Shown: positions 25,440-33,891, counted from the stretch's first letter. The stretch: DNA of 64,000 nucleotides from Desulfarculus baarsii DSM 2075 (GCF_000143965.1 NC_014365.1:3127501-3191500), one strand, 5' to 3'. Program-made: numbers and translations. The notes: generated from the sequence alone by a model not told the origin.

Positions 25440-26216
25440 TCAGGCCGGGCGCGGGCCGACGCCCTCCTTGAGGCGCAAGGTCTGGTCGCCGAAGAGCGCG
25501 AAGCGCAGCCATTCAAAGGCGAATTTGAGCAATTGCAGGTCGTTTTGAGCCATGGCCTCCAGGCGGGCCTGGGGCAGATCGACCATGCGGGTCAGGCTGC
25601 TGTTGGCGACAAACTCGCGGAAGCGTTCGAGGTTGTAGCAGGCCATGAAAAACATCTGCATCTTTTTGTGGATCTGCTCGGGGCTGGCGGCCGGCGGCTG
25701 GCGGCTGATGATGGGCAAAAACAAGTCGTTGACCGTGTGATAGGCCTCCAGGCCCTGGTCCTTGGTCCAGGCCTCGGTGGTCCAATCCGGGCCGTCCTCG
25801 AAGCCGCGGCAGTGGGGCTCGCGCACCAGAAACCAGCTTTCCTCCAGGGGCCCGCCGGCCTGGCCGCCCCTGGTGGCCCGGCCCAGCGGATAGGTGCGGC
25901 AGGCGCCGGGGCGGTCTTCGTAGACCGTGCAGCCGTTTTGGCCCAGAAACGGGCAGGTGCGCTCGGCGTTGTCGGCCATCTGCAGGCGAGGCATGGGCCA
26001 GCCGTTTTGGCCGGTCTCCACCTCGGCGTGGCGGTCGATGAACTCCTCGGCGCCCAGGCCAAGGCGCGTTTTCAGGCGCAGCACGTCGTAGGGCGTCAGC
26101 ACCAGGTTGAGCTTGCGGCAGCATTCGCCAAAACAAGCCACGCCAGGGTGGCACGAAAAACGAAATCCGCCCGCGCCCAGTTCCTGAAAACGACCGTCCT
26201 TGGGGTCTGGCAGCAT
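25440..26216 (-). CDS. YkgJ-family cysteine cluster protein (copy 1)
   Basis: A 258-residue cytoplasmic protein of the CxxCxxCC/YkgJ zinc- or iron-chelating family. Cys ligands occur in S-C-H-P-G-V-A-C-F-G-E-C-C near residue 21-33 and in C-P-F-L-G-Q-N-G-C-T-V-Y-E-D-R-P-G-A-C-R-T-Y-P. A C-terminal helical extension of about 110 residues is shared with the neighbour. The two genes overlap by one base (TGATG) and are paralogues, indicating tandem duplication. The family's function is unproven; some members are linked to metal-dependent modification of other proteins. Confidence 0.85.
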   Translation of the reverse strand: MLPDPKDGRFQELGAGGFRFSCHPGVACFGECCRKLNLVLTPYDVLRLKTRLGLGAEEFIDRHAEVETGQNGWPMPRLQMADNAERTCPFLGQNGCTVYEDRPGACRTYPLGRATRGGQAGGPLEESWFLVREPHCRGFEDGPDWTTEAWTKDQGLEAYHTVNDLFLPIISRQPPAASPEQIHKKMQMFFMACYNLERFREFVANSSLTRMVDLPQARLEAMAQNDLQLLKFAFEWLRFALFGDQTLRLKEGVGPRPA

Positions 26217-26983
26217 CAGTTCTTGGCCCCGTCGTCAGCCTCGTTTTGGGCCTCGACGTCCTTGAGCTTGAGCGATTTCTGGCCCAGCAGGCCGAAACGC
26301 ACCCAGGCGTAGGCCAGGTCCAGCAGGGCCAGGTCGTCCATCTTGGCCGCGTCGATGGTGTCTTGATCCAGGTCGAAGCGCTCGAGGAACGAGCTTTTGA
26401 AGACGAACTCGCGGAAGCGATCCAGGTCGTAAAGGGCCAGCAAGAGCATCTGCTGGACCTTGGGGTTGTCGATGTCCACCGGCCGGTTCATGAACTCGTG
26501 GGCCACCAGCGACTCATAGCCGCCGTCCATCTCCTTGGACTGGGTTGCGCCCTGGTCCATCAGCCAGTCGCGCACCTTCCAGCTATCGCCCTTGGCCAGG
26601 CCGTGACAGCGCTCGGGGTTGGTGACGATCTGGAAACCACCCTTGGAAAATTCATCCAGCGGGAACATGCGGCAGGCCCAGGGCCGGTGCTCGTAGTATT
26701 GACAGCCGTGGGGCCGCACGAAATAACATTTCTTGTCGTCTTCGTCGTTCATGCGAAACTGCACCATGGGCAGGACTTTGTTGGGCAACTGCACCACCTG
26801 GGTGTATTTGTCGATGAACTCGGTGGTGGTCAGGCCGATGGCCCGGCTCAGGCGCAGCACGTCGTAGGGCGTGAGCATGATCGTCACGTCGCGGCAGCAG
26901 GAGGTGTAGCACTCCAGCCCGCGATGACAGGCAAAGGTAAATTCGTCTTCCAGCCGAAGCTGATTTTTGTAATCCGGAGTCAT
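26216..26983 (-). CDS. YkgJ-family cysteine cluster protein (copy 2)
   Basis: A 255-residue paralogue of the downstream gene, with the same ordered motifs (A-C-H-R-G-L-E-C-Y-T-S-C-C, then L-T-P-Y-D-V-L-R-L, then C-Y-F-V-R-P-H-G-C and Y-Y-E-H-R-P-W-A-C-R-M-F-P) and the same long helical C-terminus with D-R-F-R-E-F-V. The two proteins probably act as a heteromeric pair, because they are translationally coupled but have diverged (inference). A promoter with an inverted repeat over the -10 region lies about 60-90 bases upstream. Confidence 0.85.
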   Translation of the reverse strand: MTPDYKNQLRLEDEFTFACHRGLECYTSCCRDVTIMLTPYDVLRLSRAIGLTTTEFIDKYTQVVQLPNKVLPMVQFRMNDEDDKKCYFVRPHGCQYYEHRPWACRMFPLDEFSKGGFQIVTNPERCHGLAKGDSWKVRDWLMDQGATQSKEMDGGYESLVAHEFMNRPVDIDNPKVQQMLLLALYDLDRFREFVFKSSFLERFDLDQDTIDAAKMDDLALLDLAYAWVRFGLLGQKSLKLKDVEAQNEADDGAKN

Positions 26984-27033
26984 CTGACGTCCTTGGCCAA
27001 GGGCCCGACGCGCGGCCGGGGAAAGTTGCGGTC

Positions 27034-27073
27034 ATTCTTGTGAAAGAATACTCTTACCAGCCGCCCTGGCCAA
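27034..27073 (-). promoter_or_regulatory. Promoter with inverted repeat for the YkgJ pair
   Basis: On the minus strand TTGGCC (27068-27073), a 17-base spacer and TATTCT (27045-27050) form a plausible promoter. A perfect inverted repeat ATTCTT-TCAC-AAGAAT (27034-27049) overlaps the -10 box, a typical repressor position. The regulator is unknown. Confidence 0.4.
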
Positions 27074-27102
27074 GGTCAACGACATATTGCGCGGCGATCG
27101 GC

Positions 27103-27711
27103 TCAGACGTCCTCGGCCGAAGGCTCTGGCTCGAAAGCGGCCGCCAGGCCGGCGCGCTCCCTGGCCAGCCGAAAACCCAGGGCCAGGGCTTTTTTGTTGA
27201 GCTCCAGCGCCGCGGCGGGCGTTCTGGCCTGCAAGGCCTTTTCCAGCGCCCGTCGACCCACCAGGCCGGTGAGTTGGCTGATGGCCCCCAGGGCCACGAC
27301 GTTGGCCACCATGACCTTGCCCAGCTTGTCGCGGGCGGCGGCGGTGAAAGGCAGGCCGATGGCCCGACTGGTGGGCGGGTGGCTGACCAGGTCGCCGTCG
27401 ACGATGATCGTGGCCTCGGGGTCGAGATCCCAGCAATAGGCGTCGGCGGCCTCCTGGGTCAGGGCCAGCAGCACGTCGACCCGGTCGCACTGGGGGAAAT
27501 CGATGGGCTCGTCGGAGACGATCACCTCGGCCTTGGAGGCCCCGCCCCGGGCCTCGGGGCCGTAGGACTGGGCCATGGCCACCTCGCGGCCCTCGTGCAG
27601 GCCGGCGGCCTCGGCCAGGACCAGCCCGGCCAGCAGCAGGCCCTGGCCGCCCGAGCCGGCCAGGCGCACTTCCATCCGAGGCTTGGGCAGGGGGGCGCGG
27701 CCGTTGTTCAT
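27103..27711 (-). CDS. korC: 2-oxoacid:ferredoxin oxidoreductase gamma subunit
   Basis: A 202-residue gamma (POR) domain; the ATG at 27711 overlaps the beta-subunit stop (ATGA) and begins just before the family motif E-V-R-L-A-G-S-G-G-Q-G-L. Other conserved blocks are Q-S-Y-G-P-E-A-R-G-G-A-S-K-A-E-V-I-V-S-D and the Asn/Met-rich M-V-A-N-V-V-A-L-G-A. It forms the CoA-binding side of the oxidoreductase. It is the last gene of korDABC. The C-terminal tail after about residue 185 is acidic and not conserved. Confidence 0.92.
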   Translation of the reverse strand: MNNGRAPLPKPRMEVRLAGSGGQGLLLAGLVLAEAAGLHEGREVAMAQSYGPEARGGASKAEVIVSDEPIDFPQCDRVDVLLALTQEAADAYCWDLDPEATIIVDGDLVSHPPTSRAIGLPFTAAARDKLGKVMVANVVALGAISQLTGLVGRRALEKALQARTPAAALELNKKALALGFRLARERAGLAAAFEPEPSAEDV

Positions 27712-28559
27712 GATTGCCCCTCCCGGCCCTGGGCCATGGCCCGCTCGACCATGGCCCCATAGGCCTCCAGATAGGTCGTGTCCTCGTCGCGCCGGGCCAG
27801 CACGCCGATGGGAAAGCGTCCCGCGCGTCGGGCCCCATCCAGCTTGGCCCATCGCTCGACGCGCACGGCCTGCTCCTTGAAGGCGCGCATCATGTCGATC
27901 TGCGAGCCCAGTTTGTTCTGACGACCAAAGTTGGTGTGACAGGGGCTCAGCACCTCCACCACGCCAAAGCCGCGGTGACTGATGGCCTGGGCCAGCAGAT
28001 CGTCGAGTTGGGTGACGTGATAGACCGTCGAGCGGGCCACGAAGCCGGCCCCGGCGGCCATGCACAGGGCGCTGATGTCCAAGGGCGGCTCGATGTTGCC
28101 GTAGGTGGCGGTGGAGGCCCTGGCCCCCAGGGGCGTGGTGGGGCTGTATTGGCCTCCGGTCATGCCATAGTTCTGGTTGTTGACGATGATGGCGGTGAGA
28201 TCCATGTTGCGGCGGGCGGCGTGGATGAGGTGATTGCCGCCGATGGCCGTGGCGTCGCCGTCACCCATGACGGTGATCACCGCAAGCTCGGGCTTGGCCA
28301 GCTTGACGCCGGTGGCGAAAGTGAGCGCCCGGCCGTGGGTGGCGTGCACGCTGCCCACGTCGACGTAGACCGGCAGCCGGCCCGTGCAGCCGATGCCCGC
28401 CACCAGCGCCACGTTGTTCTTGTCCAGGCCCAGGGTGATCATCGCCCGCACCAGCGAGCCCAGCAACACGCCCAGCCCGCAGCCGGGGCACCAGACGTGG
28501 GGGAATTTCTTGTCGTGGCGCAGCCAACCGTGGACCACGCCGCGCGAGACCGGCGGCAT
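27708..28559 (-). CDS. korB: 2-oxoacid:ferredoxin oxidoreductase beta subunit (TPP-binding)
   Basis: A 283-residue TPP-binding subunit. It has W-C-P-G-C-G-L-G near the N-terminus (iron-sulfur and TPP region), G-I-G-C-T-G-R-L-P, and the TPP-Mg site G-D-G-D-A-T-A-I-G-G-N-H with N-N-Q-N-Y-G-M-T-G-G-Q. It decarboxylates a 2-oxoacid, most like 2-oxoglutarate by overall similarity to KorB, and transfers electrons to ferredoxin. One-base overlap (TGATG) with the alpha gene and four-base overlap with gamma indicate tight coupling. Confidence 0.94.
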   Translation of the reverse strand: MPPVSRGVVHGWLRHDKKFPHVWCPGCGLGVLLGSLVRAMITLGLDKNNVALVAGIGCTGRLPVYVDVGSVHATHGRALTFATGVKLAKPELAVITVMGDGDATAIGGNHLIHAARRNMDLTAIIVNNQNYGMTGGQYSPTTPLGARASTATYGNIEPPLDISALCMAAGAGFVARSTVYHVTQLDDLLAQAISHRGFGVVEVLSPCHTNFGRQNKLGSQIDMMRAFKEQAVRVERWAKLDGARRAGRFPIGVLARRDEDTTYLEAYGAMVERAMAQGREGQS

Positions 28560-29695
28560 CAGAAAAACTCCCGGATGCGGTTCAATATTTCATCGGGGGT
28601 GATCACCTGGCCGTCCATGCGGCCGTGGTGGACCACCCGCGCCCGGCCGGCGGCCACCCGTTTGACCTCGCGGCTGAGTTGGCCCATGTTCAGCTCGGGG
28701 ACCAGCACCGCCCGGCGGCCCAGGACGGCCTTTTCCACCGCCCGGCGGGGGAAGGGCCACAGCCCCACGATCTGCAACAGGCCAAGCTTCATCCCGGCCG
28801 CGCGGGCCTGACGCACGGCGGCCTGGGCCGCCCTGGCCGTGCAGCCATAGGCGATCAGCACCACCTCGGCGTCGTCCAGGGCCATGGGCAGCACCTGCTC
28901 CAACTCGCCGAAGTTGCGGCGGATCTTGCCGAACAAACGCCGGAAGAACGGCTCGACCTCGTCGGGCCGGCGGGTGGGAAAGCCCCGCTCGTCGTGGACC
29001 AGGCCCGTGACGTGATAGCGATAGCCGTCGCCCAGGTCGGCCAGATGGGGGATCAATCCGCCGTCGGTCTTGAAGGGGACGTACCAGTCGGGCGGCACGG
29101 AGGGCTTGCGCCGTTCGATGATCTCCAGCTCGTCTTCGGCGGGCAGCGAAACTTTTTCGCGCAGGTGGGCCACCACCTCGTCGGCCAGCACGATCACCGG
29201 CGTGCGCAGGCGCTCGGCCAGGTTGAACGCCCGCACCGTCAGCTCGAAACACTGGGCCACGCTGGCCGGGCAGAGCACGATGGCCGGATGATCGCCGTGG
29301 GTTCCCCAACGGGCCTGCTGCACGTCGCCCTGGGCCGGATTGGTGGGCATGCCGGTGGACGGCCCGGCGCGCATGACGTTGACCAAAACCAGCGGCGTCT
29401 CGGTGATGCAGGCCCAGCCCAGGTTTTCCTGCATCAGCGAAAAACCCGGCCCGCTGGTGGCGGTCATGGCCTTGGCCCCGGCCAGGGACGCGCCGATGCA
29501 GGCCCCCAGCGAGGCGATCTCGTCTTCCATCTGGATGAAGGCCGCGCCGCGGGCCGGCAGACGGCGGCCGAGGATCTCGCTGATCTCGCTGGCCGGGGTG
29601 ATGGGATAGCCGGCGAAAAAACGACAGCCGGCGGCCAGGGCCCCCCGGGCGATGGCCTCGTTGCCTTGCAGCAACTCGGGCTTTTGCTTGCTCAC
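28559..29695 (-). CDS. korA: 2-oxoacid:ferredoxin oxidoreductase alpha subunit
   Basis: A 378-residue alpha subunit with GTG start. It has the pyrimidine-binding TPP domain with the signature G-N-E-A-I-A-R-G-A-L-A-A-G-C-R-F-F-A-G-Y-P-I-T-P and E-D-E-I-A-S-L-G-A, T-S-G-P-G-F-S-L-M-Q-E, and a transketolase-C-like domain at the end (I-A-Y-G-C-T-A-R-A-A). With beta, gamma and delta it makes the four-subunit enzyme that provides low-potential ferredoxin or, in reverse, fixes CO2 in anaerobes. Four-base gap from korD. Confidence 0.94.
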   Translation of the reverse strand: MSKQKPELLQGNEAIARGALAAGCRFFAGYPITPASEISEILGRRLPARGAAFIQMEDEIASLGACIGASLAGAKAMTATSGPGFSLMQENLGWACITETPLVLVNVMRAGPSTGMPTNPAQGDVQQARWGTHGDHPAIVLCPASVAQCFELTVRAFNLAERLRTPVIVLADEVVAHLREKVSLPAEDELEIIERRKPSVPPDWYVPFKTDGGLIPHLADLGDGYRYHVTGLVHDERGFPTRRPDEVEPFFRRLFGKIRRNFGELEQVLPMALDDAEVVLIAYGCTARAAQAAVRQARAAGMKLGLLQIVGLWPFPRRAVEKAVLGRRAVLVPELNMGQLSREVKRVAAGRARVVHHGRMDGQVITPDEILNRIREFF

Positions 29696-29699
29696 GGTC

Positions 29700-30026
29700 C
29701 TACTCCGCGTTGTCGGCCGGCGCGATGCGCTCGGGGCTCTGGTTGGCCCGCTTTTCGGCCGGGCCGCACGGCCCCGGCTTGACCGAGGCCACGGCCCCGT
29801 CGCCGACGCTGATGGCGAAATCGGGGCAGAGCATCTCGCAGAGGCCGCAGCGCGTGCAGCGCTCGGGCCGGGCCAGATGGGGCGCGCCCCATTGATCCAT
29901 GGCCAGGGCCTGGCGCGGGCAAAAGGCCACGCAGTTGCCGCAGCTTTTACACCAGGCCGGAAAGAAGCTTATCTTGGCCGACGCGGCCTGGCCCGCCGGC
30001 CGGCCCGCCTTGGCGTTGTCGTTCAT
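29700..30026 (-). CDS. korD: 2-oxoacid:ferredoxin oxidoreductase delta subunit (ferredoxin)
   Basis: A 108-residue two-[4Fe-4S] ferredoxin with C-K-S-C-G-N-C-V-A-F-C-P and C-T-R-C-G-L-C-E-M-L-C-P. As the first gene of korDABC it is the electron-exit subunit of the enzyme. The Pro/Glu-rich tail after about residue 80 is unlike most KorD proteins and may be disordered. Start ATG at 30026 with GGAG upstream (in CATGGAGGC on the plus-strand complement). Confidence 0.92.
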   Translation of the reverse strand: MNDNAKAGRPAGQAASAKISFFPAWCKSCGNCVAFCPRQALAMDQWGAPHLARPERCTRCGLCEMLCPDFAISVGDGAVASVKPGPCGPAEKRANQSPERIAPADNAE

Positions 30027-30049
30027 GGAGGCGCCCCTTCGCGGCCGCG

Positions 30050-30074
30050 AAAAGGCCCCCGTGGGTCGGGGGCC
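30050..30074 (-). terminator. Rho-independent terminator
   Basis: On the minus strand the hairpin GGCCCCC-GACCCAC-GGGGGCC is followed by TTTT. It lies between the receiver protein gene and korD and should make them separate transcription units. Confidence 0.75.
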
Positions 30075-30142
30075 GGTTGGTCAATGCCTGGTGGATCTGG
30101 TGTTGCCCGTCGCCCCCCAATGCCCCGGCGCGGCGGCCGGCC

Positions 30143-30589
30143 CTAGTTGAGGATGGCCTTGACGGCCTTCATCAGGGCCTCGGGCTCGACGGGCTTTTCC
30201 AGAAAAGCCTCGGGCTTGTGCTGGATGAACTGGCTCAGCACCTCCTCGGTGGGCTTTTGCACGCTCAGGTCGCCATCCTCCCGATAGCCGCGCAGGGCGG
30301 TCAATTGCTTGAGGAACTCGCCCTCGCCGGTGAGGATGATGATGGGGATGTTCTTGTACTTCCAGATGCTTTTCAGCTCGTTGAATACGACTATGCCCGT
30401 TTTCTTGGGCATGCGCACATCGAGGATCATCAGCCCCGGCATCAGGGCCTTGGCTTTTTTGAGGCCCTCGTCGCCGTCCTTGGCCGAGTGGATGTCGTGG
30501 AAGCCGTTTTCCTCGAGAATGGTCTGGAGATAGCGCACATTCTCGGGCTCGTCGTCGACGATAAGGACTTTGGTGTGTGTTTTCAGCAC
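30143..30589 (-). CDS. Single-domain response regulator
   Basis: A 148-residue receiver domain with no output domain (GTG start, G-rich RBS). Asp pair D12-D13 (V-D-D-E), phospho-acceptor in M-I-L-D-V-R-M-P, Thr in I-L-T-G-E, Lys in F-L-E-K-P. There is a longer than usual insert (E-G-E-F-L-K-Q-L-T-A-L-R-G-Y-R-E-D-G-D-L) before the final Lys. This form is seen in stand-alone receivers of Desulfobacterota that act in phosphorelays. The orphan Rossmann-PAS kinase at 31428-33770 is the nearest candidate partner (inference). Confidence 0.9.
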   Translation of the reverse strand: MLKTHTKVLIVDDEPENVRYLQTILEENGFHDIHSAKDGDEGLKKAKALMPGLMILDVRMPKKTGIVVFNELKSIWKYKNIPIIILTGEGEFLKQLTALRGYREDGDLSVQKPTEEVLSQFIQHKPEAFLEKPVEPEALMKAVKAILN

Positions 30590-30737
30590 CGTAAACCCCC
30601 GCCTCTTGCGTGGTCGATCGTTTGGAGGCGGCCCCTGGCCGGGGCGGCCGGGCCTTGTCTTGATTTTTAGTCTACTGCGCCGGCGGGCGCGGTGGCAAGC
30701 CCCAAGCGCCGGGCGGCCGAAGCGGCGTTGTTGCCCG

Positions 30738-30767
30738 TTGACGCGCGAGCCGGGCCTGTGCTAACCA
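30738..30767 (+). promoter_or_regulatory. Possible promoter for the small-gene pair
   Basis: TTGACG (30738-30743), 18-base spacer and TAACCA (30762-30767). The -10 is weak but position suits the GTG start at 30809. No other signal is seen. Confidence 0.35.
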
Positions 30768-30808
30768 ATTTGATAGTGACATATTCCGGCATAGCCAAGG
30801 GGGTCGTC

Positions 30809-31126
30809 GTGAGAAAGACCATCGCCGAAGACTTCGCGGCACTTTACAAGAAGATCAACGCCGACGGGGCGCTGGACGATTTTTTCCATCATCCCGACAG
30901 CTTTGGCAAGGGTAGCAACGACTTCGCCGCCGTCATGCTCCTGCTGGGCAAGCTGTCCCTGCGCCTGCCCAGCGCCGCCGCCCAGCGGGCCAAGCGGGCC
31001 GAGGCCCTCTGTCGCCAGGCCGTCGACGCCGACATCGAGCCCCTCGATCCCCATCGCCCGGAGTGGGAGTTGATCCAACTGCTCATGGCCGCCCTGGCCG
31101 ATTGCGCGGCCCACGGCGGCCGGTGA
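30809..31126 (+). CDS. Small protein of unknown function
   Basis: 105 residues from GTG 30809, which has AAGGGGG five bases upstream. The longer frame starting at 30692 overlaps the putative promoter and is less likely. Helical, soluble and Ala/Arg-rich; features are T-I-A-E-D-F-A-A-L-Y-K-K-I-N, F-F-H-H-P-D-S-F-G-K-G-S-N-D-F and a final amphipathic helix (W-E-L-I-Q-L-L-M-A-A-L). I do not recognise a family. It is followed after four bases by another small gene, suggesting a two-gene operon. Confidence 0.6.
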   Translation: MRKTIAEDFAALYKKINADGALDDFFHHPDSFGKGSNDFAAVMLLLGKLSLRLPSAAAQRAKRAEALCRQAVDADIEPLDPHRPEWELIQLLMAALADCAAHGGR

Positions 31127-31130
31127 CGGC

Positions 31131-31415
31131 ATGTCCATCGCCTACCCCGTGGCCATGGTGCGCGTGATTCGCTCGGTCAACATGAACGGGCGCGGGGTGG
31201 AGGTGGGCTCCAGTTGGGTCAGCGGCAATCTGCTCTTTCGCCACCACGCGCCGGGCCAAGCCGTGCAGGACTCGGCCGTCGGCTGGGCCCAGGCCGAGGA
31301 TCAACAAGGCCGCGTGTTTTTCATCTGGCAGCCCCAGGGCCGCCAGGAGGCGCGTTTGGTCATCCAGCGCGTCGACAGCCTGTATTGCTACGAGGTCGAA
31401 CCGCTGGAGGCTTGA
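31131..31415 (+). CDS. Small protein of unknown function
   Basis: 94 residues, no signal peptide or membrane helix, predicted mainly beta (I-A-Y-P-V-A-M-V-R-V-I-R-S-V, R-V-F-F-I-W-Q-P-Q-G, S-L-Y-C-Y-E-V-E-P-L). Start four bases after the previous stop. Function not recognised. It is convergent with the Rossmann-PAS kinase, 12 bases away. Confidence 0.55.
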   Translation: MSIAYPVAMVRVIRSVNMNGRGVEVGSSWVSGNLLFRHHAPGQAVQDSAVGWAQAEDQQGRVFFIWQPQGRQEARLVIQRVDSLYCYEVEPLEA

Positions 31416-31427
31416 GCGGGCCGGGGC

Positions 31428-33770
31428 CTAGGGTTTTTCCGGCGTGGCCAGGGGCAGGCGGATGGTGAAAGTCGAGCCCTGGCCGGGGCTGGACTCGACA
31501 TCGATCGTCCCGCCGTGCTCGCCGACGATCTTCTGGCTGACCGCCAGGCCCAAGCCCGTCCCCCGCGAGCCCTTGGTGCTGAAAAAGCGCTGGAACAGCC
31601 GCGAACGCAGCTCGGCGCTCATGCCGGGGCCGTTGTCGCTGACGCGCATGAGCAGGTAGCCGTCGCGCACGCCCACATCGATGCCCACCAGCCCCGCCCG
31701 ACCCGCCGGCCGCTCGACATCCTGACAGGCGTCGACGGCGTTGGTGATCAGATTCATCAGCGCCCGGCTCATGGCCGTCGGGTCCATGAGCACCACCCGC
31801 TCGCGTTCGACAGTGGTCTGGAAACGCACGCCTTCCAACTCGGCGGCCTTGGCCACCAGGTCCATCGTCCCCGAGATGAACTCGCCCAGGGCCACCGGTT
31901 GCAACTCGGGCTTGCGCTCGCGGCTGTAGCTGAGCATGTCCAGGCTGAGGTTGCCGATGCGGTTGATGGCCTTTTGCACGGTGCGCCAGCCCTCGTTGAC
32001 CAAGTCGCTGTCCTGGCGCTTGAGCCCGGTGTTGACCAGGTACGACCCGCCCTTGAGGCCGTTGAGGATGTTCTTGATACAGTGGGCCAGGCCGGCCACG
32101 GTCTGGCCGATGGCCGCCAGGCGCTCGGCCTCGATGAGCTGGCGGCGCAGGCGGTTTTCCTCGGTGACGTCCTTGCTCACGCCCACCGTGCCCAGCACCT
32201 TGCCCCGGCTGTCGCGCAAAAGGGCCAGCGAGAGGCTCACCTCCACCGACCGGCCGTCCTTGGCCAACAGCGTGGCCGTAAAGTTGTTGACCGCGCCCTT
32301 GGCCTGGACCTGAGCCATCAACGACTGGCGTTCCTCGGGGCTCTGCCACAGGCCCTCGATGCTCTTGCCGACAAGCTCGCCGCGCGAGTAACCCAGCATG
32401 CGCTCGCCGGCCGGGCTGAAGGTGACCACCCGGCCCTCCAGGTCGGTGGTGATGATCATGTCCGAGGAGTTTTGCAGGATGTTTTCCATGTATTCCTTGT
32501 TGCGGCGCACCTCCTCCTGCAGGGCGCGCTCCTCGGTGACGTCGCGGGCCATCACCGACAGGGCGGCCATCTGGCCGTCGTCGTTGAAAATGGGGTAGCG
32601 CACCGTCTGGAACCAGCGCAGTTCGCCGTCCACCCGCGTGCCCTCGTAAAAGCCCATCGACGCGCCGCTTTCGATCACCGCCCGGTCGTGGGCGGCCATG
32701 GCTTTGGCCATTTTTTCGGGAAAAAGCTCGGAGTCGGCGCGGCCCACCATGTCCTCGGGCTGGCGGTGGCTGAGTTCGCCGGCCGCCGGGTTGACGTAGA
32801 TGTAACGCCCGGCCATATCCTTGATGCAGATGATGTCCTGGGCCGCTTCCAGAAATTGCCGCAGGCGCTGCTCGGTCTGGCGCAACTCGCGCTCCAGGCT
32901 GACGCGGCGGGTCACGTCGCGCACGCCCTCTATCACCTGGACCAGGCGGCCGGCCTGATCGAAGATCGGCGCGGCCGAAACTTCCTTGAACACCTCGGCG
33001 CCATCGTCACCCCTGGTCGCGTAGACCACCGAGGCCGTGCGGCCCTCGCGCAGCACCGTCTCAAAGGGGCACGAATGGTCTTGGTGTGCCGGGCTCTCGG
33101 CCGGGCAAGGCTTGACCTCGAAACATTTGCGGCCCAGAATCTGATCCTTGCGCAGGCCCGATTCGATCAAAAACGTCTTGTTGACGCCCACCACCGTGCG
33201 CTCGGTGTCCAAGACGGCGATCTGGTCGGGCAACGAGTCGAGCACCTTTTGGTTCCAGTCGCGCTCGCGGCGCACGGCCTCGTCGGCCTCGCGTTCGACC
33301 TGGAGCTTTTCGCTCTCAAGCTGGAACATGTCCCACAGCAGCCGCGCGCCGACAAAATCGATGGTGCTGACCTGGGGCGGCTTGGTGGCGGCCATGCGAT
33401 CGCGCACCTTGGCCGAACCGGTCAGCTCGATGAGCAGGTTCAGGCCGGGCAGGTCGTAGAGATCGGTGAAATCGCCGAAGGTGGGAATGCCCAGGTCGCT
33501 GGCGTGAAGCATGCCCGGAGCCTGATCATCGGGGTCGGCCACGCCCAAGATCTCCAGGTTCAACGCGCCCATGCGGTCGTCGACCAAAATCGTCAGCAGG
33601 TTGTCGCAGGCCTTGCCGCCGCCGATGATGCCGGCCTTGAGCGCCACGTGGGCCTGGGCCCCGCGGCGGACGCTGGTCTGGTTTGGCTTGGCGGTCTCGC
33701 TCAACGGCCTCGGCTCCGCATGGTTGGTGATGGCGGCGCGACGCCTCCGCCCCAGCTTTATCAATAACAT
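31428..33770 (-). CDS. Hybrid sensor: Rossmann-like domain, three PAS domains, histidine kinase
   Basis: A 780-residue soluble kinase with no transmembrane helix. Residues 42-145 look like a NAD(P)-binding Rossmann domain of the homoserine dehydrogenase/oxidoreductase type (V-A-L-K-A-G-I-I-G-G-G-K-A, then V-A-D-P-D-D and L-L-I-E-L-T-G). Three PAS domains follow (about 175-290, 300-415 and 425-537); the first holds three Cys (216, 222, 234). The phospho-acceptor is His563 in A-G-L-A-H-C-I-K-N-I-L-N-G-L, and the ATPase domain has N-L-I-T-N-A-V-D-A, D-N-G-P-G-M and G-T-G-L-G-L-A-V-S. The predicted ligand is a nicotinamide nucleotide or redox state (inference). No cognate regulator is directly adjacent. 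Confidence 0.88.
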   Translation of the reverse strand: MLLIKLGRRRRAAITNHAEPRPLSETAKPNQTSVRRGAQAHVALKAGIIGGGKACDNLLTILVDDRMGALNLEILGVADPDDQAPGMLHASDLGIPTFGDFTDLYDLPGLNLLIELTGSAKVRDRMAATKPPQVSTIDFVGARLLWDMFQLESEKLQVEREADEAVRRERDWNQKVLDSLPDQIAVLDTERTVVGVNKTFLIESGLRKDQILGRKCFEVKPCPAESPAHQDHSCPFETVLREGRTASVVYATRGDDGAEVFKEVSAAPIFDQAGRLVQVIEGVRDVTRRVSLERELRQTEQRLRQFLEAAQDIICIKDMAGRYIYVNPAAGELSHRQPEDMVGRADSELFPEKMAKAMAAHDRAVIESGASMGFYEGTRVDGELRWFQTVRYPIFNDDGQMAALSVMARDVTEERALQEEVRRNKEYMENILQNSSDMIITTDLEGRVVTFSPAGERMLGYSRGELVGKSIEGLWQSPEERQSLMAQVQAKGAVNNFTATLLAKDGRSVEVSLSLALLRDSRGKVLGTVGVSKDVTEENRLRRQLIEAERLAAIGQTVAGLAHCIKNILNGLKGGSYLVNTGLKRQDSDLVNEGWRTVQKAINRIGNLSLDMLSYSRERKPELQPVALGEFISGTMDLVAKAAELEGVRFQTTVERERVVLMDPTAMSRALMNLITNAVDACQDVERPAGRAGLVGIDVGVRDGYLLMRVSDNGPGMSAELRSRLFQRFFSTKGSRGTGLGLAVSQKIVGEHGGTIDVESSPGQGSTFTIRLPLATPEKP

Positions 33771-33891
33771 GCCCGGCCCCGGCGTTTCAACGCCCGTTCC
33801 TGCCGCCGCATCCCCAACCGACTCTGGTTTTGGTATATAATCAATGATAACGCCATGGGGCGCGCCATCTGGCCTTTGCCGCTTCTGGCGG

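Noticed and set aside
31515-33767. 750-codon open frame antisense to the PAS kinase
   Set aside because: A composition artefact of the kinase codons; repetitive Ala/Gly/His content and no family features.
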